From Stramonita haemastoma (Eukaryota; Mollusca; Gastropoda; Neogastropoda; Muricidae), in NCBI GenBank assembly GCA_030674155.1, contig CM060317.1:41589593-41607092 (forward strand): 17,500 bases of DNA, in the 5' to 3' direction. This document shows positions 1-9,240 of this stretch, one piece after another. The position numbers and the translations under genes were made by a program. The notes below the pieces were generated by a model. The model did no database searches. It was not told the origin of the DNA and worked only from the letters and a program-made list of their open reading frames with translations. The stretch's first letter is position 1. Each line of letters begins with the position of its first letter.

Positions 1-62
1 TCGTAAAATCCCCACCCTTAATTCGGCACACGCCGCCGAGATTCGAACCACGACTTCATATT
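1..62 (-). mobile_element. SINE-B fragment (tRNA-derived SINE, window-edge truncated)
   Basis: Read on the minus strand, this piece contains a perfect polymerase III B box (GGTTCGAATCT, plus positions 39-49). It is followed by a GGCGGCGTGTGCCGAATTAA-type body that runs off the window edge. The same B box plus body, in diverged form, occurs on the plus strand at 9908-9960. The two therefore belong to one family. The body also resembles a SINE I remember as common in gastropod genomes, but that is from memory. Only the head-proximal part is inside the window, and the A box and exact 5' boundary are not clear. Confidence 0.65.
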
Positions 63-692
63 CCCATGGAATTGAAGTTAGACGGTCGTCACAACTCTAC
101 TTTGTTGCTTTTCCTATTGCCATCAGCTTTCATTCCCCTTTTCTGCCTTTAACGTCCTTTCTCCAGTCCTCCCCACCTACAGAAAGACTTGCATTTTATA
201 CAATTCTCTCCCACGTCGAATTTGGATGCGCTAGGGCACGTGTTTTCGCTCATAGGACAGACATACATCAATAGCTGCTGTCTTAGCGTTCGACTAAGTA
301 GTGTGCGTTCGTAATGTGATTAAGCACCTTAACAAAGAAATGGAAAATACATGTGGGTTGTGTACATCATGACTAGATTGAATCAAGTCGTATTTTTTGT
401 TTTTCTTTTGCTTGAAATTATATCAACACTCCAACTGACCATTAAACAAGAACAAGAAAAGAAACAACACAAAACAAAACGAAGCACAACAAGCAACACA
501 GAGCAACAATAATTTCTACGACTACTAACTGCTATACAGATTTACTGCTATACAGATTGTTTCTATAATTATAAGTCTGAAAAAGGGGGTTTCTTTCAGC
601 TAATGAAATCAAACTGTTTCTGCATAGACCAGGGCAGTATGGGGTCATCTAGGCAGAGATGTGGATGAGTGATAAGGATATGTTTCTTAAAC
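63..692. other. Unannotated intergenic stretch
   Basis: No ORF with coding character, RNA gene or recognised mobile element was seen. The only structure noted is a 16-bp tandem duplication (ACTGCTATACAGATT plus one variable base) at 528-543 and 544-559, and an A-rich, C-punctuated stretch around 430-510. Confidence 0.5.
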
Positions 693-815
693 TACTATAT
701 TATATTATAATAATATATATTATTATATATATATTATATAATAATATATAAATATATATATATATTATATATAATATATAATATATATATATATATATAA
801 ATATATGTTATATAA
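693..815. repeat. AT-rich degenerate (TA)n / TTA repeat
   Basis: About 120 bp made almost only of A and T, mixing TATA, TTATA and TAATA units. It is low-complexity DNA. The minus-strand ORF that enters it encodes only tyrosine/isoleucine runs and is not a gene. Confidence 0.9.
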
Positions 816-902
816 ATCAAACGCAATGTAATACCATGTGATGCAATGCAAAGCAATGACAAATATGACACAAAAACAGCAATGAACAGTTCTAAACCCT
901 AT

Positions 903-1105
903 AACACAGCACAGCACAGCACAGCACAGCACCAGCACAGCACAGCACAGCACAGCACAGCACAGCACAGTACAGTACACTGCAGTACAGTACACTGCAG
1001 TACAGTACAGTACGGTACACCACCGCACCGCACCGCACCGCACCGCACCGCACCGCACCGCACCGCACCGCACCGCACCGCACCGCACCGCACCGCACCG
1101 CACTG
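903..1105. repeat. Pentanucleotide array cluster I (ACAGC, ACAGT, CACCG)
   Basis: Three pentamer blocks follow each other in register: (CACAG)n at about 906-968, a mixed ACAGT/CTGCAGT zone at about 969-1017, and 16 perfect copies of CACCG at 1021-1100. Neighbouring blocks differ by one or two bases per pentamer, which suggests local spread of point variants. Pentamers without stop codons leave several frames open on both strands, so the ORFs here are artefacts of the repeat. The SINE-A copy starts just after this block. Confidence 0.95.
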
Positions 1106-1120
1106 CACATACATACAGGG

Positions 1121-1482
1121 AGACGGGATAGCCTAGTGGTCAGAACATTGCGCTCGCAATTTGACGACCCAGGTTTGATTCCCGTTCGAGGAGATTTTTC
1201 TCCTGGAGTTAACATCAGTGCTGACTCCACTCTCCCCCAAGGTCCTTCGGATGAGGCCCCGTGTGTGAACGCACGCAGAACATCTTGCGCACACGTTAAA
1301 TCGTGTTCCGCTTTTCGTAAGAGTAGGCCACTGTGTGCCGGTGGGAGCAGATGACATTTACAAAACTGCATACACACGGGGACTGGATGTAAAAAAGCAC
1401 AAGAGTGCTTATGCCATTATCCTCGATATAAAAGAATGAAATAAATCATAAAATAAATAAATAAATAAATAAATAAACAAAC
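1121..1482 (+). mobile_element. SINE-A copy 1 (tRNA-derived SINE, full length)
   Basis: A non-autonomous retroposon of the tRNA-headed class. The A box is TAGCCTAGTGG at 1129-1139 and the B box is GGTTTGATTCC at 1172-1182, with one change from the consensus GGTTCGATTCC. The body has a hairpin-prone GTGTG...CGCAC segment near 1261-1275. A 6-bp stem (AAGCAC/GTGCTT with a 4-nt loop) lies near 1398-1413. The tail is (AAAT)n, ending near 1482. Three other copies are at 4801-5127 (-), 11772-12127 (+) and 16841-17180 (+). This copy sits between two pentanucleotide clusters. I did not find a convincing target-site duplication. Confidence 0.93.
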
Positions 1483-1484
1483 AC

Positions 1485-1887
1485 TACACTACACTACATG
1501 GGAAATTAATGCACAATAAAATAGAAAACACTACACTTTGCTACTGTACACTACACTATACCACAGTACATTACACTATACCACAGTACATTACACTATA
1601 CTACAGTACATTACACTATACTACAGTACATTACACTATACTACACTACACCACTACACTACACTGAATTATACACAACACGGCGCCACACTACATTGAA
1701 TTATAATTATACTGCACTGCACTGCACTGCACTGCACTGCACTGCACTGCACTGCACTGCACTGCACTGCACTGCACTGCACTGCACCTACACTACACTA
1801 CACTACACTACACTACACTACACTACACTACACTACACTACACTACACTACACTACACTACACTACACTACACTACACTACACTACA
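1485..1887. repeat. Pentanucleotide array cluster II with a 20-bp higher-order repeat
   Basis: The cluster begins with CACTA units near 1485-1498. At 1541-1640 there are five consecutive 20-bp units of the form CYACAGTACATTACACTATA in perfect 20-bp register, the first more diverged. Each unit is four pentamers long. Fifteen perfect copies of ACTGC follow at 1711-1785, then about 19 copies of CACTA from about 1788 to 1887. The ORF spanning 1696-2007 is mostly translated repeat and is not a gene. Confidence 0.94.
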
Positions 1888-2395
1888 CAAAATAGGCAAA
1901 ATCTAGATTTTGAGGTAACAGGGATACAGGATAGGCCTGAGCTAAGTCCTTTCCTCCCCACTTCTCAGATCAACCAAAGCGGCAAAGGACGAGATACGAT
2001 AAAGTGAAGGCAAAAAGTGCTGATTTTTTCAGTTTGGTGAACACTTCTGTCCTCGTGTTTCTATATGTGAAGTGTTGACGTTTTTGTGGGGAGAACACGA
2101 TGCACAATATAAGGATTGTACGAAGAAAAAACAGGCTTAGTGGCTACGCCATTACTTCAATAACAACAAATCCGTATAACCTGTACGCAACTAACAACCG
2201 TGCCTTGAACAACAATAACAACTTGAGTTTTAAAACCTCCTGGCCGTTGCAACCGCCCATCATCCCTGCAATTCCAGGCAATCCAAGGATCTGTAGCATC
2301 CTCTACCCAGCATCTATCGGAAGCCTCATAATCATAATCATCAGCATTATCTCACATAAAATCCCTTTTCAAAGGTTCTTCTTCCTCTCTCGTTC
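1888..2395. other. Unannotated stretch, no supported gene
   Basis: An open frame of 119 codons covers 2100-2459, but its composition is asparagine/isoleucine rich and low-complexity, with no domain I recognise. Its end overlaps a LINE relic on the other strand. I see no promoter, RNA or mobile-element signature here. Confidence 0.45.
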
Positions 2396-2605
2396 GCTTT
2401 ACACTGTCAGATGTGTCTGGGAAAAAATAATGGCATGTCCTTTCCAGCTCCTCTCGTAGGTCGTAACACCTTGGTCTTATTATTCGTCGGCCACACTTGC
2501 TTCCTGAGGTCGCTGAATAGATGTGCTCACCTGTCTGGTTTTCTTTACAAAGGGGAGAAGGAGCAAGCTTCAGCTTTGTGGACATATGGTGAAGGTTCAT
2601 AACAA
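2396..2605 (-). pseudogene. LINE C-terminal relic (zinc-knuckle-like tail)
   Basis: Minus-strand translation gives KLKLAPSPLC, then ENQTGEHI, then REELERTCHYF. This recalls the C-terminal tail of a LINE polyprotein family in which a CxCG...ENQTxEHI...C motif is followed by VWPT and an EELERT helix. The VWPT piece (LRKQVWPTN) appears only after switching frame near 2500-2540, so at least one frameshift is present. Only about 70 residues of the presumed tail remain, with no RT or endonuclease nearby. The family match is from memory, and the fragment is too short to assign a clade. Confidence 0.5.
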
Positions 2606-2664
2606 CTGATCACCATTTTGGCACCACGGGCCACACTGGAACGTCCCGCTAATTTTTTTCCCAG

Positions 2665-3458
2665 GAATCAAACACTGCTACCAATATGCCGACTACTTTT
2701 TCAGATTCCAGACCTTCTCAGAGTTGGCATGTCCGAGGCCCCTCTCCTGCTGCTGCTTCTTCATCTCCTTCTACTACAGATAACCCACAAATGACTTTTT
2801 TGTCAAGCATTTTTGAAGAAAAAAAAAATCAGTATGCTTCCTCTGTTCGGGTCATCAGACATGTACCATCAGCCCCATCCCACAGGCGAATGCCTACCTG
2901 TTCCTAAAGAATCCCCTGTTTCTGAAAACGAAACCAATTTTCCAAAGAATACGTCGTCTGCCAGAAGTAGGTGTTCAGTGGCAGAGGGTCAGGACCAGAG
3001 AACAGGTGGTGGAACGTCCGTGTCTGTGATAGGAGCTGATTTTTTGGCGTCGGACGGAAAAAAGAGAGTGCTGGAAGTGACGTGTAGGCTCACGATCAGT
3101 GATGCAAATGGCGGCGGGGTTTCTCCATGGCTGGATTCCACATCCTGGCTGAAAGTGAGGCATGCCGGTAAACGTCTCAAAAAGAACCAAGCAAAAGAAG
3201 AGAAGCTTTGGCACAGCACAGAAAGCGAGCAGAAGATGCTGGGGGCCCTGTGTGTTCGCCGTTACTGACTGATGTCCGAGATGGCCAACACCATGCAGAA
3301 GGTCAAGGACTCCAGACAGCAAGCGACTGGACAAACAGCACACGGCCAACAAAGCTCTCATGAAGAGACTGGACACCAAAGACAGTGGCGAAGATACCAG
3401 GGCGGAGGCTACTTCAGCAGGGGGCCAGTTGGAGACCTCTAAGGAGCTCAGAACAACG
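2665..3458 (+). pseudogene. Broken coding-like stretch, possible decayed exon, function unknown
   Basis: A strong splice-acceptor sequence (T-rich run ending TTTCCCAG at 2664) is followed by an open frame. It reads ESNTATN-MPTTFSDSRPSQS and onward to a run of A residues near 2818-2828. The frame that reads best then shifts by one and continues from FGSSDMYHQPHP to CVRRY, with a stop at 3266-3268. The same frame resumes as LMSEMANTMQKVKDSR. After one more apparent 1-nt shift near 3317 it reads SKRLDKQHTANKALMKRLDT and on to a stop near 3456-3458. The last part is lysine-rich and may be helical or coiled-coil. I recognise no family. It could be a decayed host exon, a processed pseudogene, or part of a DNA transposon. 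Confidence 0.35.
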
Positions 3459-3775
3459 TAAAGCAGAACAGATCGGTAGACGTACAGTGTACTAAATTTG
3501 TTTATAGCTAGGTTGGCATCTTGATGATAAAATGTCTTACAAGTAAATTTATGCGTTCTATCCCTTAGTTTTGCGTTCAATCCCTTAGTCTGGGGACCGT
3601 GGGGGCACCCATGAGGACTTGACAACCAGTTTTCTCTTTTCCTCTCTCTGTTCTGTCATTCATCTGTATAAGTTACTGCCTTCCCCCCTCCTGCCCCCCA
3701 ACTCTCCACCCCTGCGAAAGAAAAAGAAAGAAAAATACTGTAAACACAGACTAAAACATACAGAGAAGAGACACA

Positions 3776-3779
<4 letters not shown>
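3459..3779. other. Non-coding stretch downstream of the coding relic
   Basis: No gene is supported. Two near-identical units of TGCGTTC(T/A)ATCCCTTAGT lie about 20 bp apart near 3551-3591. They are followed by the GC-rich segment GGGGACCGTGGGGGCACCCAT near 3591-3612. The minus-strand 216-codon ORF covering 2975-3625 is judged a shadow with no domain signal. Confidence 0.4.
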
Positions 3780-3870
<91 letters not shown>

Positions 3871-3887
3871 TATATATAATATATATG
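3780..3887. repeat. (AT)n microsatellite
   Basis: Perfect AT dinucleotide array for about 80 bp (3782-3862), ending in ATT/ATA-interrupted sequence. The Ile-Tyr ORF across it is repeat translation. Confidence 0.97.
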
Positions 3888-4057
3888 AATTATACAGTTA
3901 TCAACAATCCATATACTTAACTTTTTTTTAAAGTTTCAAATAATGTACACAGACCAGTATGTTAGCATCAATCCACAAATGATTCATATCAGAGTTTATA
4001 AAGAAAAAAATTAAAAAGGATAAGATTACAAACTGATACACAACCTACTAGCATATA

Positions 4058-4709
4058 CAACACACTCTCCATGCAAAAATTCATCACCCAGACCTGTCAG
4101 TCATGCTACTATCAACTACGGCGTATTAGTGCAATACAAAAGTACCTGTCCACTAATGCAACATCCAAACTTGTCACTTCTCTTATTATTTCACGTCTGG
4201 ACTATTCTCTTTTGGCTGGTCTGCCAGCATCATCTATCCACTCCCTTCAACGTATACAAAACTCTGTAGCTCGTCTGGTCCTCAGAAAGAAAAATCTGAG
4301 CACATTACCCCTCTCATGCAATCTCTCCACTGTCTGCCTGTACCACAGAGAGTAAACTACACGATCAGTACCCTCTGTTACAAACGTCTCCACAAAACTG
4401 CACCCTCCTATCTCTGTGAATGTCTTCACTTGTACACACCTTCTCGCTCCCTCCGCTCGGTCGCAGATACTCTGTCCTTAAGAATACCTAGATTCAACCT
4501 ATCTACCGTTGGCCGCCGCTCTTTGTTTCTGGTCCGTTGATCTGGAATGACCTCCCTCTCTCCCTACGGCAAAAGCCTACTTATGACACTAAAGACACAC
4601 TTATTTCAAACCTAAGATTCTCTCCTGCTTCCATCTCTAGCTCTTATCTGACCCTGTCTTCAACATCTACCTGCCAAAGTGTATAACCTTTATAAGTGCG
4701 CACGCGCTC

Positions 4710-4800
<91 letters not shown>
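4058..4800 (+). mobile_element. CR1/L2-like LINE copy B, 5'-truncated C-terminal region plus start of 3' UTR
   Basis: From the segment CACTCTCCATGCAAAAATTC this copy aligns along its length with LINE-G, position 13855 onward. It encodes MQKFITQTCQSCYYQLRRIS, the RKYLST...KLVTSLI..SRLDY segment and the LHLYTPSRSLRS tail seen in the C-terminal region of CR1/L2-type LINE proteins. It has several lesions relative to LINE-G: six bases are missing after SRLDY, one A is lost in the AGAAAG run near 4289 (frameshift), and about 16 bases are missing near 4590. The RT core is absent through 5' truncation. Its 3' UTR enters a TG array at 4711 that is then cut by an antisense SINE-A. Confidence 0.9.
4711..4799. 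repeat. (TG)n microsatellite inside the LINE copy B 3' UTR
   Basis: Near-perfect TG array of about 88 bp. LINE-G has a shorter TG/CG-rich tract at the matching place (14514-14570), so the array was brought in with the LINE and then lengthened. It continues at 5143 on the far side of the SINE. Confidence 0.95.
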
Positions 4801-5127
4801 GATTTTTATTCTTTTATATCGAGGATAATGGCATAAGCACTCTTGTGCTTTTTTACATTAAGTCCCCGTGTGTGTGCAGTTTTGTAATGTCATCTGTTCC
4901 CACCGGCACACGATGGCCTACTCTTACGAAAAGCGGAACAGGATTAAACGTGTGCGCAAGATCTTCTGCGAGCGTTCGCACACGGGGCCTCGGTTTAAAG
5001 TTTCATCCGAAGGACTTTTGGGGAGAGTGGAGTCAGCACTGATGTTAACTCCGGGAGAAAAATCTCCTCGACCAGACTCGAACCCAGATTGCCAGCGCAA
5101 TGTTCTGACCACTAGGCTATCCGTTAC
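4801..5127 (-). mobile_element. SINE-A copy 3 (antisense, nested in LINE copy B)
   Basis: Full-length tRNA-derived SINE on the minus strand. The A box is at 5109-5119 and the B box at 5074-5084 (GGTTCGAGTCT when read on the minus strand). The AAGCAC/GTGCTT terminal stem and a short A/T-rich tail lie at the left end. It separates the TG array and downstream 3' UTR of LINE copy B, so it inserted after that LINE. A run of about 11 C residues (5127-5137) sits at its 5' end. The 65- and 153-codon plus-strand ORFs across it are SINE translation. Confidence 0.93.
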
Positions 5128-5139
5128 CCCCCCCCCCTC

Positions 5140-5221
<82 letters not shown>

Positions 5222-5395
5222 CGTGCGTGCGTGTGTGCGTGTGTGCGTGTGTGTGGGTGTGCGTGTTGTGTGTGCGTGTTGTGTGCACGTGCGTGTGTGT
5301 GTGTAAATTCGAATTTGCTAAAACTATAAATTGTTATTGATTGCTTGTGTGTTGTATAGGTTGAATGCAAGCGCTTTGATTTGTTTTTACAAGAT
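5140..5395 (+). mobile_element. CR1/L2-like LINE copy B, distal 3' UTR after the SINE
   Basis: A TG/CG-rich array (5143-5300) resumes, followed by a unique tail at 5300-5395. The tail matches LINE-G at 14568-14657: AATTCGAATTTG, then AGGTTGAA(T/A)GCAAGCGC, then TTTGATTTGTTTTT. Similarity stops at CAAGATAT. The terminal TATAGCGCTATA palindrome and ATT tail of LINE-G are missing here, so the 3' end has been lost or replaced. Confidence 0.88.
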
Positions 5396-5544
5396 ATTGT
5401 TGTCTTCAATTTTACGTCTGTTCACTTCTAGTGATATTAGACGATGGAGAAAAAAAATGTAACCCTCCCCCCCCCCCAAAAAAAAGAGAGAAATATACCC
5501 CACAAAGAAAATTGGTAATGCAATAGAAATAAACAAATACAAAA

Positions 5545-6183
5545 ACTTATTAACGTTAATGTAACTATAACAAATGTCCTATAGGACTGTAATAGAGACC
5601 CTTTACAATTTCAAATGCCAATTTTAAATTACTGAATACGCTGGTGAGGGAGTTTTCAGAAAAATGGGGCATGAAAGTCTTTACACTCTTGCAGTCGAAA
5701 AGTATATGAGTGTTAGTGATATTCTCACCACATAGACATTTACCGTTTTTGCTGAACTTGGTTGTCAATGCGTTTAGCTTCATTCTATAAAATAGTGTGT
5801 TAATTCTTCTTGTTGTGAAAAGATTTACACAAGTCTTTGAATGGTTGACGACTGTTAAATTATCGGTATTGATCGAAGTTTTATTTTAAAATATCTTATT
5901 TTGCTGATGAGTTTTGGCGACCTTTCTTCATGATTTCTGTTCTAGTAAACTGTACCCCTCTTGCAAGGATAAAGGCACATTCAATTCTATTGAATCCCGT
6001 CCATGTTTTGCACCTTTTTTAGCGGCTCTATCTGCCCACGGAGTGTGAGGGCACCCAACAAAAATTTACACTTATCCCCTTTAAGGTCAAGAGATGTATG
6101 ACATGCTTAATCTCTATTATAATTTTTGAAGTTTTCTTGTAACATGAGGACTTTAAAGCATACAATACTGACTTAGAATCAAG
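5545..6183 (-). pseudogene. LINE relic with RNase H domain and C-terminal zinc-knuckle
   Basis: Reading the minus strand from 6183, DSKSVLYALKS (first RNase H acidic residue) and WVPSH are visible. A small deletion follows, and ADRAAKKGAKHG preserves the ADRAAK block of the last RNase H motif. Further on, 5783-5565 gives MKLNALTTKFSKNGKCLCG with CxCGENITNTHILFDC, a C-x-C-x7-H-x4-C knuckle. An RNase H domain followed by such a knuckle fits the 3' end of an I-group LINE. Stops and frameshifts lie between these blocks, so it is dead. The RT is not in the window. Confidence 0.65.
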
Positions 6184-6193
6184 TATATATATA

Positions 6194-6219
6194 TAGATAT
6201 AGCGCTATATAAATTCCAT

Positions 6220-6301
<82 letters not shown>

Positions 6302-6302
6302 C
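6194..6302 (+). mobile_element. 3'-terminal scrap of the CR1/L2-like LINE with expanded (ATT)n tail
   Basis: The sequence AGATATAGCGCTATATAAATTCCATGTATT at about 6195-6224 matches the last 35 bases of LINE-G (14653-14686) almost exactly. It is followed by about 26 copies of ATT (6221-6300), against three in LINE-G. This is either a very short 5'-truncated insertion or what is left of one. ORFs made of Ile or Tyr runs here are translated repeat. Confidence 0.82.
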
Positions 6303-6599
6303 CATATGTTGTAGATAACGTTCATACTCAAATGGTTATATATGCATACACATCCATGTACATGCATGCATACAAACATAAATACCCAAGCATTATAGAC
6401 ATATTGAAGCATACATAACCTCCACATACACAATTGATAGAACATTGTTTACAGACAAAACCAACAACAGCAAATAAACAACAACAACCCCCCCCCCCCC
6501 CCCTGCAAACAAACCATAAACTCACCACTGCAATTAAACTGCTCACCTGAATAAACGGATTTTACCTTTCAGACTGACTCATCCAGTAGTTATACAGTT
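6303..6599. other. Unannotated stretch with a 16-bp C run
   Basis: ATACA-rich low-complexity sequence at 6340-6420 and a run of 16 C at 6488-6503. No gene or element is supported. Confidence 0.5.
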
Positions 6600-8560
6600 T
6601 GCTCTAATATAACAGGGTAGATATGTACATCATTGTGCAGCAAAACTACAAAAAACATTTCCATAGATGCAACACATTTTTCAACCTCATAATCTTGATT
6701 TTAGTTGCGTAAATATTTCAAACGAAGGCCAATTCTTTTGGCATCTACATTTATATATTATGTAAATTTTGGGAAGCAGTTGTATTACATCAAAAATTTT
6801 GTCCGATTTTAAGTTGCTACTGCACCTAAAAAGAACAATGCAGATTTACAGAGTTACATTTTTCATTTATATTATTCTGGAATTCTTACCAGAATTTATT
6901 TACAATAGGGCAGTATCAAAAAATATGTTGGATACTTTCTTCTTCCGTACGACAAAAGGAACAGTTATTTGATTCTTCTCAATACCCATGCTTTGTAAAA
7001 TAACATTTGTTGCTATTAGTCTGTGTACAATTCCTATCTGAAACCACTTACATCTTACATCTTGAATTTGTCTGATTTTTCTAAATACTTCTGATAATAT
7101 AACATTTTCATGCACTCTTTCATTCCACTTCATGTAACAAGCTGGGTCAGTAGTGTTTTTAGTCAATAACTCATAGTACAGCATCGCTCCACCTGTGGCA
7201 CAGAGCAGATTACTGTCATTAATTTGTTCCTTTCATTTTCATCAGAGCACATAATTTCTAATTCCAGTTCCCTTGAATATTTTTTCAGTGCGCAAACATA
7301 GCCATTAGGCCTATATGTAATAAAATCTTATATAGTTCCATACTTTGTAACAAAACATTGAAAACTAGGCAAATTAACAGCATTATCAAGTACATGTCTA
7401 ACACACGAAATATTCTTGTCAATCCAGTTTTTGTTGTAGAAAGTTTTACTACCAATTTTCAATTTGGGAATACAAAACAAAGGCTCAGAACATAGCTCTT
7501 CTGTGGTTTCCACTTTAACAGCACTGCCTAATTCTCTGTATGCTTTAAATACATCTTTCCAAAATTTGCTGCTGCCTTGTAAATCGGACCCCAATTTGTC
7601 AATAATTTCAGCTTTAGGATAAAGTGAGCTCAGTATCTGTTTCCAGCTGTGATCACTGCAACTCACTTTACGGATCCAGGTTAATTTCAGCGGGTTGATA
7701 TGTTGTCGTACATTTGGTATTCCAATCCCACCATGTGTTATGCGTCTTGCTGATGTTTTTCTATTGATTCTCTCTTTTTCTTACCCCATACAAACATGAA
7801 AACAATTTTTTGAAGTTCATTAATTAACTGATCGGGGGGATTTGGCAACAAAATCCACAAATGAATTATTTTTTTATAAAACAAGTGATTTTAGAACTGC
7901 TACTCTGCCAAGCGGAGTTATTTGTCTTTTTAGTCAAGTCTTATATAATGCCCTAATTTCTGAAAACTTTTCCTCCATGTTCATTATCTCACACTTCTCC
8001 AGATCTTAAATTTTGAAGGGTTCCACTGAACACTGAGATGTGACATAGATTTAACTGACGAATTACGTTTGCTTCCTAGCCATATGGCATTTGTTTTCTC
8101 AGTGTTTAACTTTAGTCCAGACACTTTACCAAACTTGTCAGTAACACCAAGACATTCATCACATGACTTTTTATCCCCTTCTAGCAATATATTTGTATCG
8201 TCTGCATATTGTGATATCTTATTTTCTGTGTTGTTTATCTTAATTCCTTTAACACTCGTATCCTGCCTTATCATATTAGCTAGAATTTCTACACAGATAA
8301 CAAAAAGATAAGGAGATATGGGGTCACCCTGACGACATCCTCTCTCAATCGGGAACCAGCTAGCCAAACCACCATTTACTGAGACTGACGACTTTATCTG
8401 AGTATAGAAAGTGCGAACCCACTGGAACAATCCATATACTTGCATTTGCACCACTTCAGACTTCAGAAATACGATCAACACAGCAGTTCTGGCAGAGAAA
8501 ATTTCATGAGCAGTTCTAAATATTTCACCCCACAGTGTGTCAAACCCACCATCATTCTCC
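6600..8560 (-). pseudogene. Decayed L1-like LINE: RT palm to C-terminus
   Basis: Blocks appear in the expected order on the minus strand. First come WVRTFYTQIKSSVSVNG, IERGCRQGDPISPYLF and SQYADDTNILLEG (8440-8200, RT motifs with YADD). GLKLNTEKTNAIWLGSK follows near 8090-8060. Next are RQITPLGRVAVLKSL and HLWILLPNPPDQLINELQ (about 7940-7810). FWKDVFKAYRELGS and FCIPKLKIGSKTFYNKNWID lie at 7560-7430, and DPACYMKWNERV...RCKWFQIGIVHRLIATN at 7150-7000. A C-x2-C...H zinc-binding segment, CSFCRTEEESIQHIF, is near 6970-6920 in a shifted frame. A faint C-terminal extension continues to about 6600. Many frameshifts and stops separate the blocks. The endonuclease and the first RT motifs are absent. 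L1/Tx1 group is my best guess. Confidence 0.85.
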
Positions 8561-9240
8561 CCTTAATATTTTCGTCAAGTGGCAGCTAGAAATAGACAGT
8601 AGAAAGGTTTTAGAATAGTGTTAAAAATGTGACTGATTTAAATGCAACAGTCTACTTGGCTTCATGGTCTAAAGTAACATGTATTTCAAGAAAGTCGAGA
8701 GTCGATTGATTTCTACTTCGTCAAACGTTCAGAAAGCAACTACTGTTTGCTGTCTCTGATATGAGCAAAAATGCGCCACGCTGCCTTTAAGTGCCTGACA
8801 AGTCAGGCCCAGCACATCTTCGGCATGGGAGACAATTGTTATCTTTTAAATCTTTCTGGAAAAAAGGCATGAGAATTGACCAAGAAGGCAGAAAATAGAC
8901 AAGAACAAAAATGAACTAGGTAGAGACAAAAAGAAGAATGAAAAACAGGGGATTCCTAGCACATAAAGTTCCAGAAGAAGGGGATGCTTTTTATACTACT
9001 GACAGGACCCTAGAATACCCTTTGCGGGAAATCAATTGTTTTATTCAATTGTTTTAATCTATCTGAATGTAGACAGTAATTTCTCCCATCAGAGTGCGAG
9101 TGGTGGGATTTATGCGTTTTTTGTTTTTGTTTTAGTGTAAGTAATAACATAGTATCGTATGCACTTACCATATGTGCATACAGGTATTAAAGTGCAAAAC
9201 AGAGAAAAAAACATTTATTGGGGGGGGAAAACTGCATAAC
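8561..9240. other. Unannotated stretch; contains one copy of a diverged dispersed repeat
   Basis: No ORF or RNA is supported. The segment at about 8862-9000 (GAAGGCAGAAAATA, then GAAGGGGATGCT, then TTATACTAC) resembles 10686-10835 in the same orientation, in line with an old interspersed repeat. A run of G occurs at 9220-9227. Confidence 0.45.

Noticed and set aside
1129..1182. tRNA gene at the A and B boxes of SINE-A (also near 11783, 16847 and 5119)
   Set aside because: The boxes are followed by a conserved 250-bp non-tRNA body and an (AAAT)n tail at all four sites, which marks a SINE and not a tRNA gene.
765..1377. Overlapping ORFs with Cys-Gly-Ala-Val-Arg or Thr-Ala-Pro-His repeats
   Set aside because: Translated pentanucleotide arrays joined to SINE-A sequence; open in several frames for the same reason.
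1541..1640. CRISPR-like array from 20-bp periodic units
   Set aside because: There are no spacers: the units are contiguous, built from pentamers, and lie in animal-type DNA.
2600..3612. A DNA transposon with terminal inverted repeats around the coding relic
   Set aside because: I compared GGCACCACGGGCC near 2630 with GGACCGTGGGGGCACC near 3595. The match is partial and not in a clean terminal inverted arrangement.
2975..3625. 216-codon minus-strand ORF opposite the coding relic
   Set aside because: Cys/Leu/Ser-rich with no recognisable domain. The opposite strand has the better acceptor and more protein-like composition.
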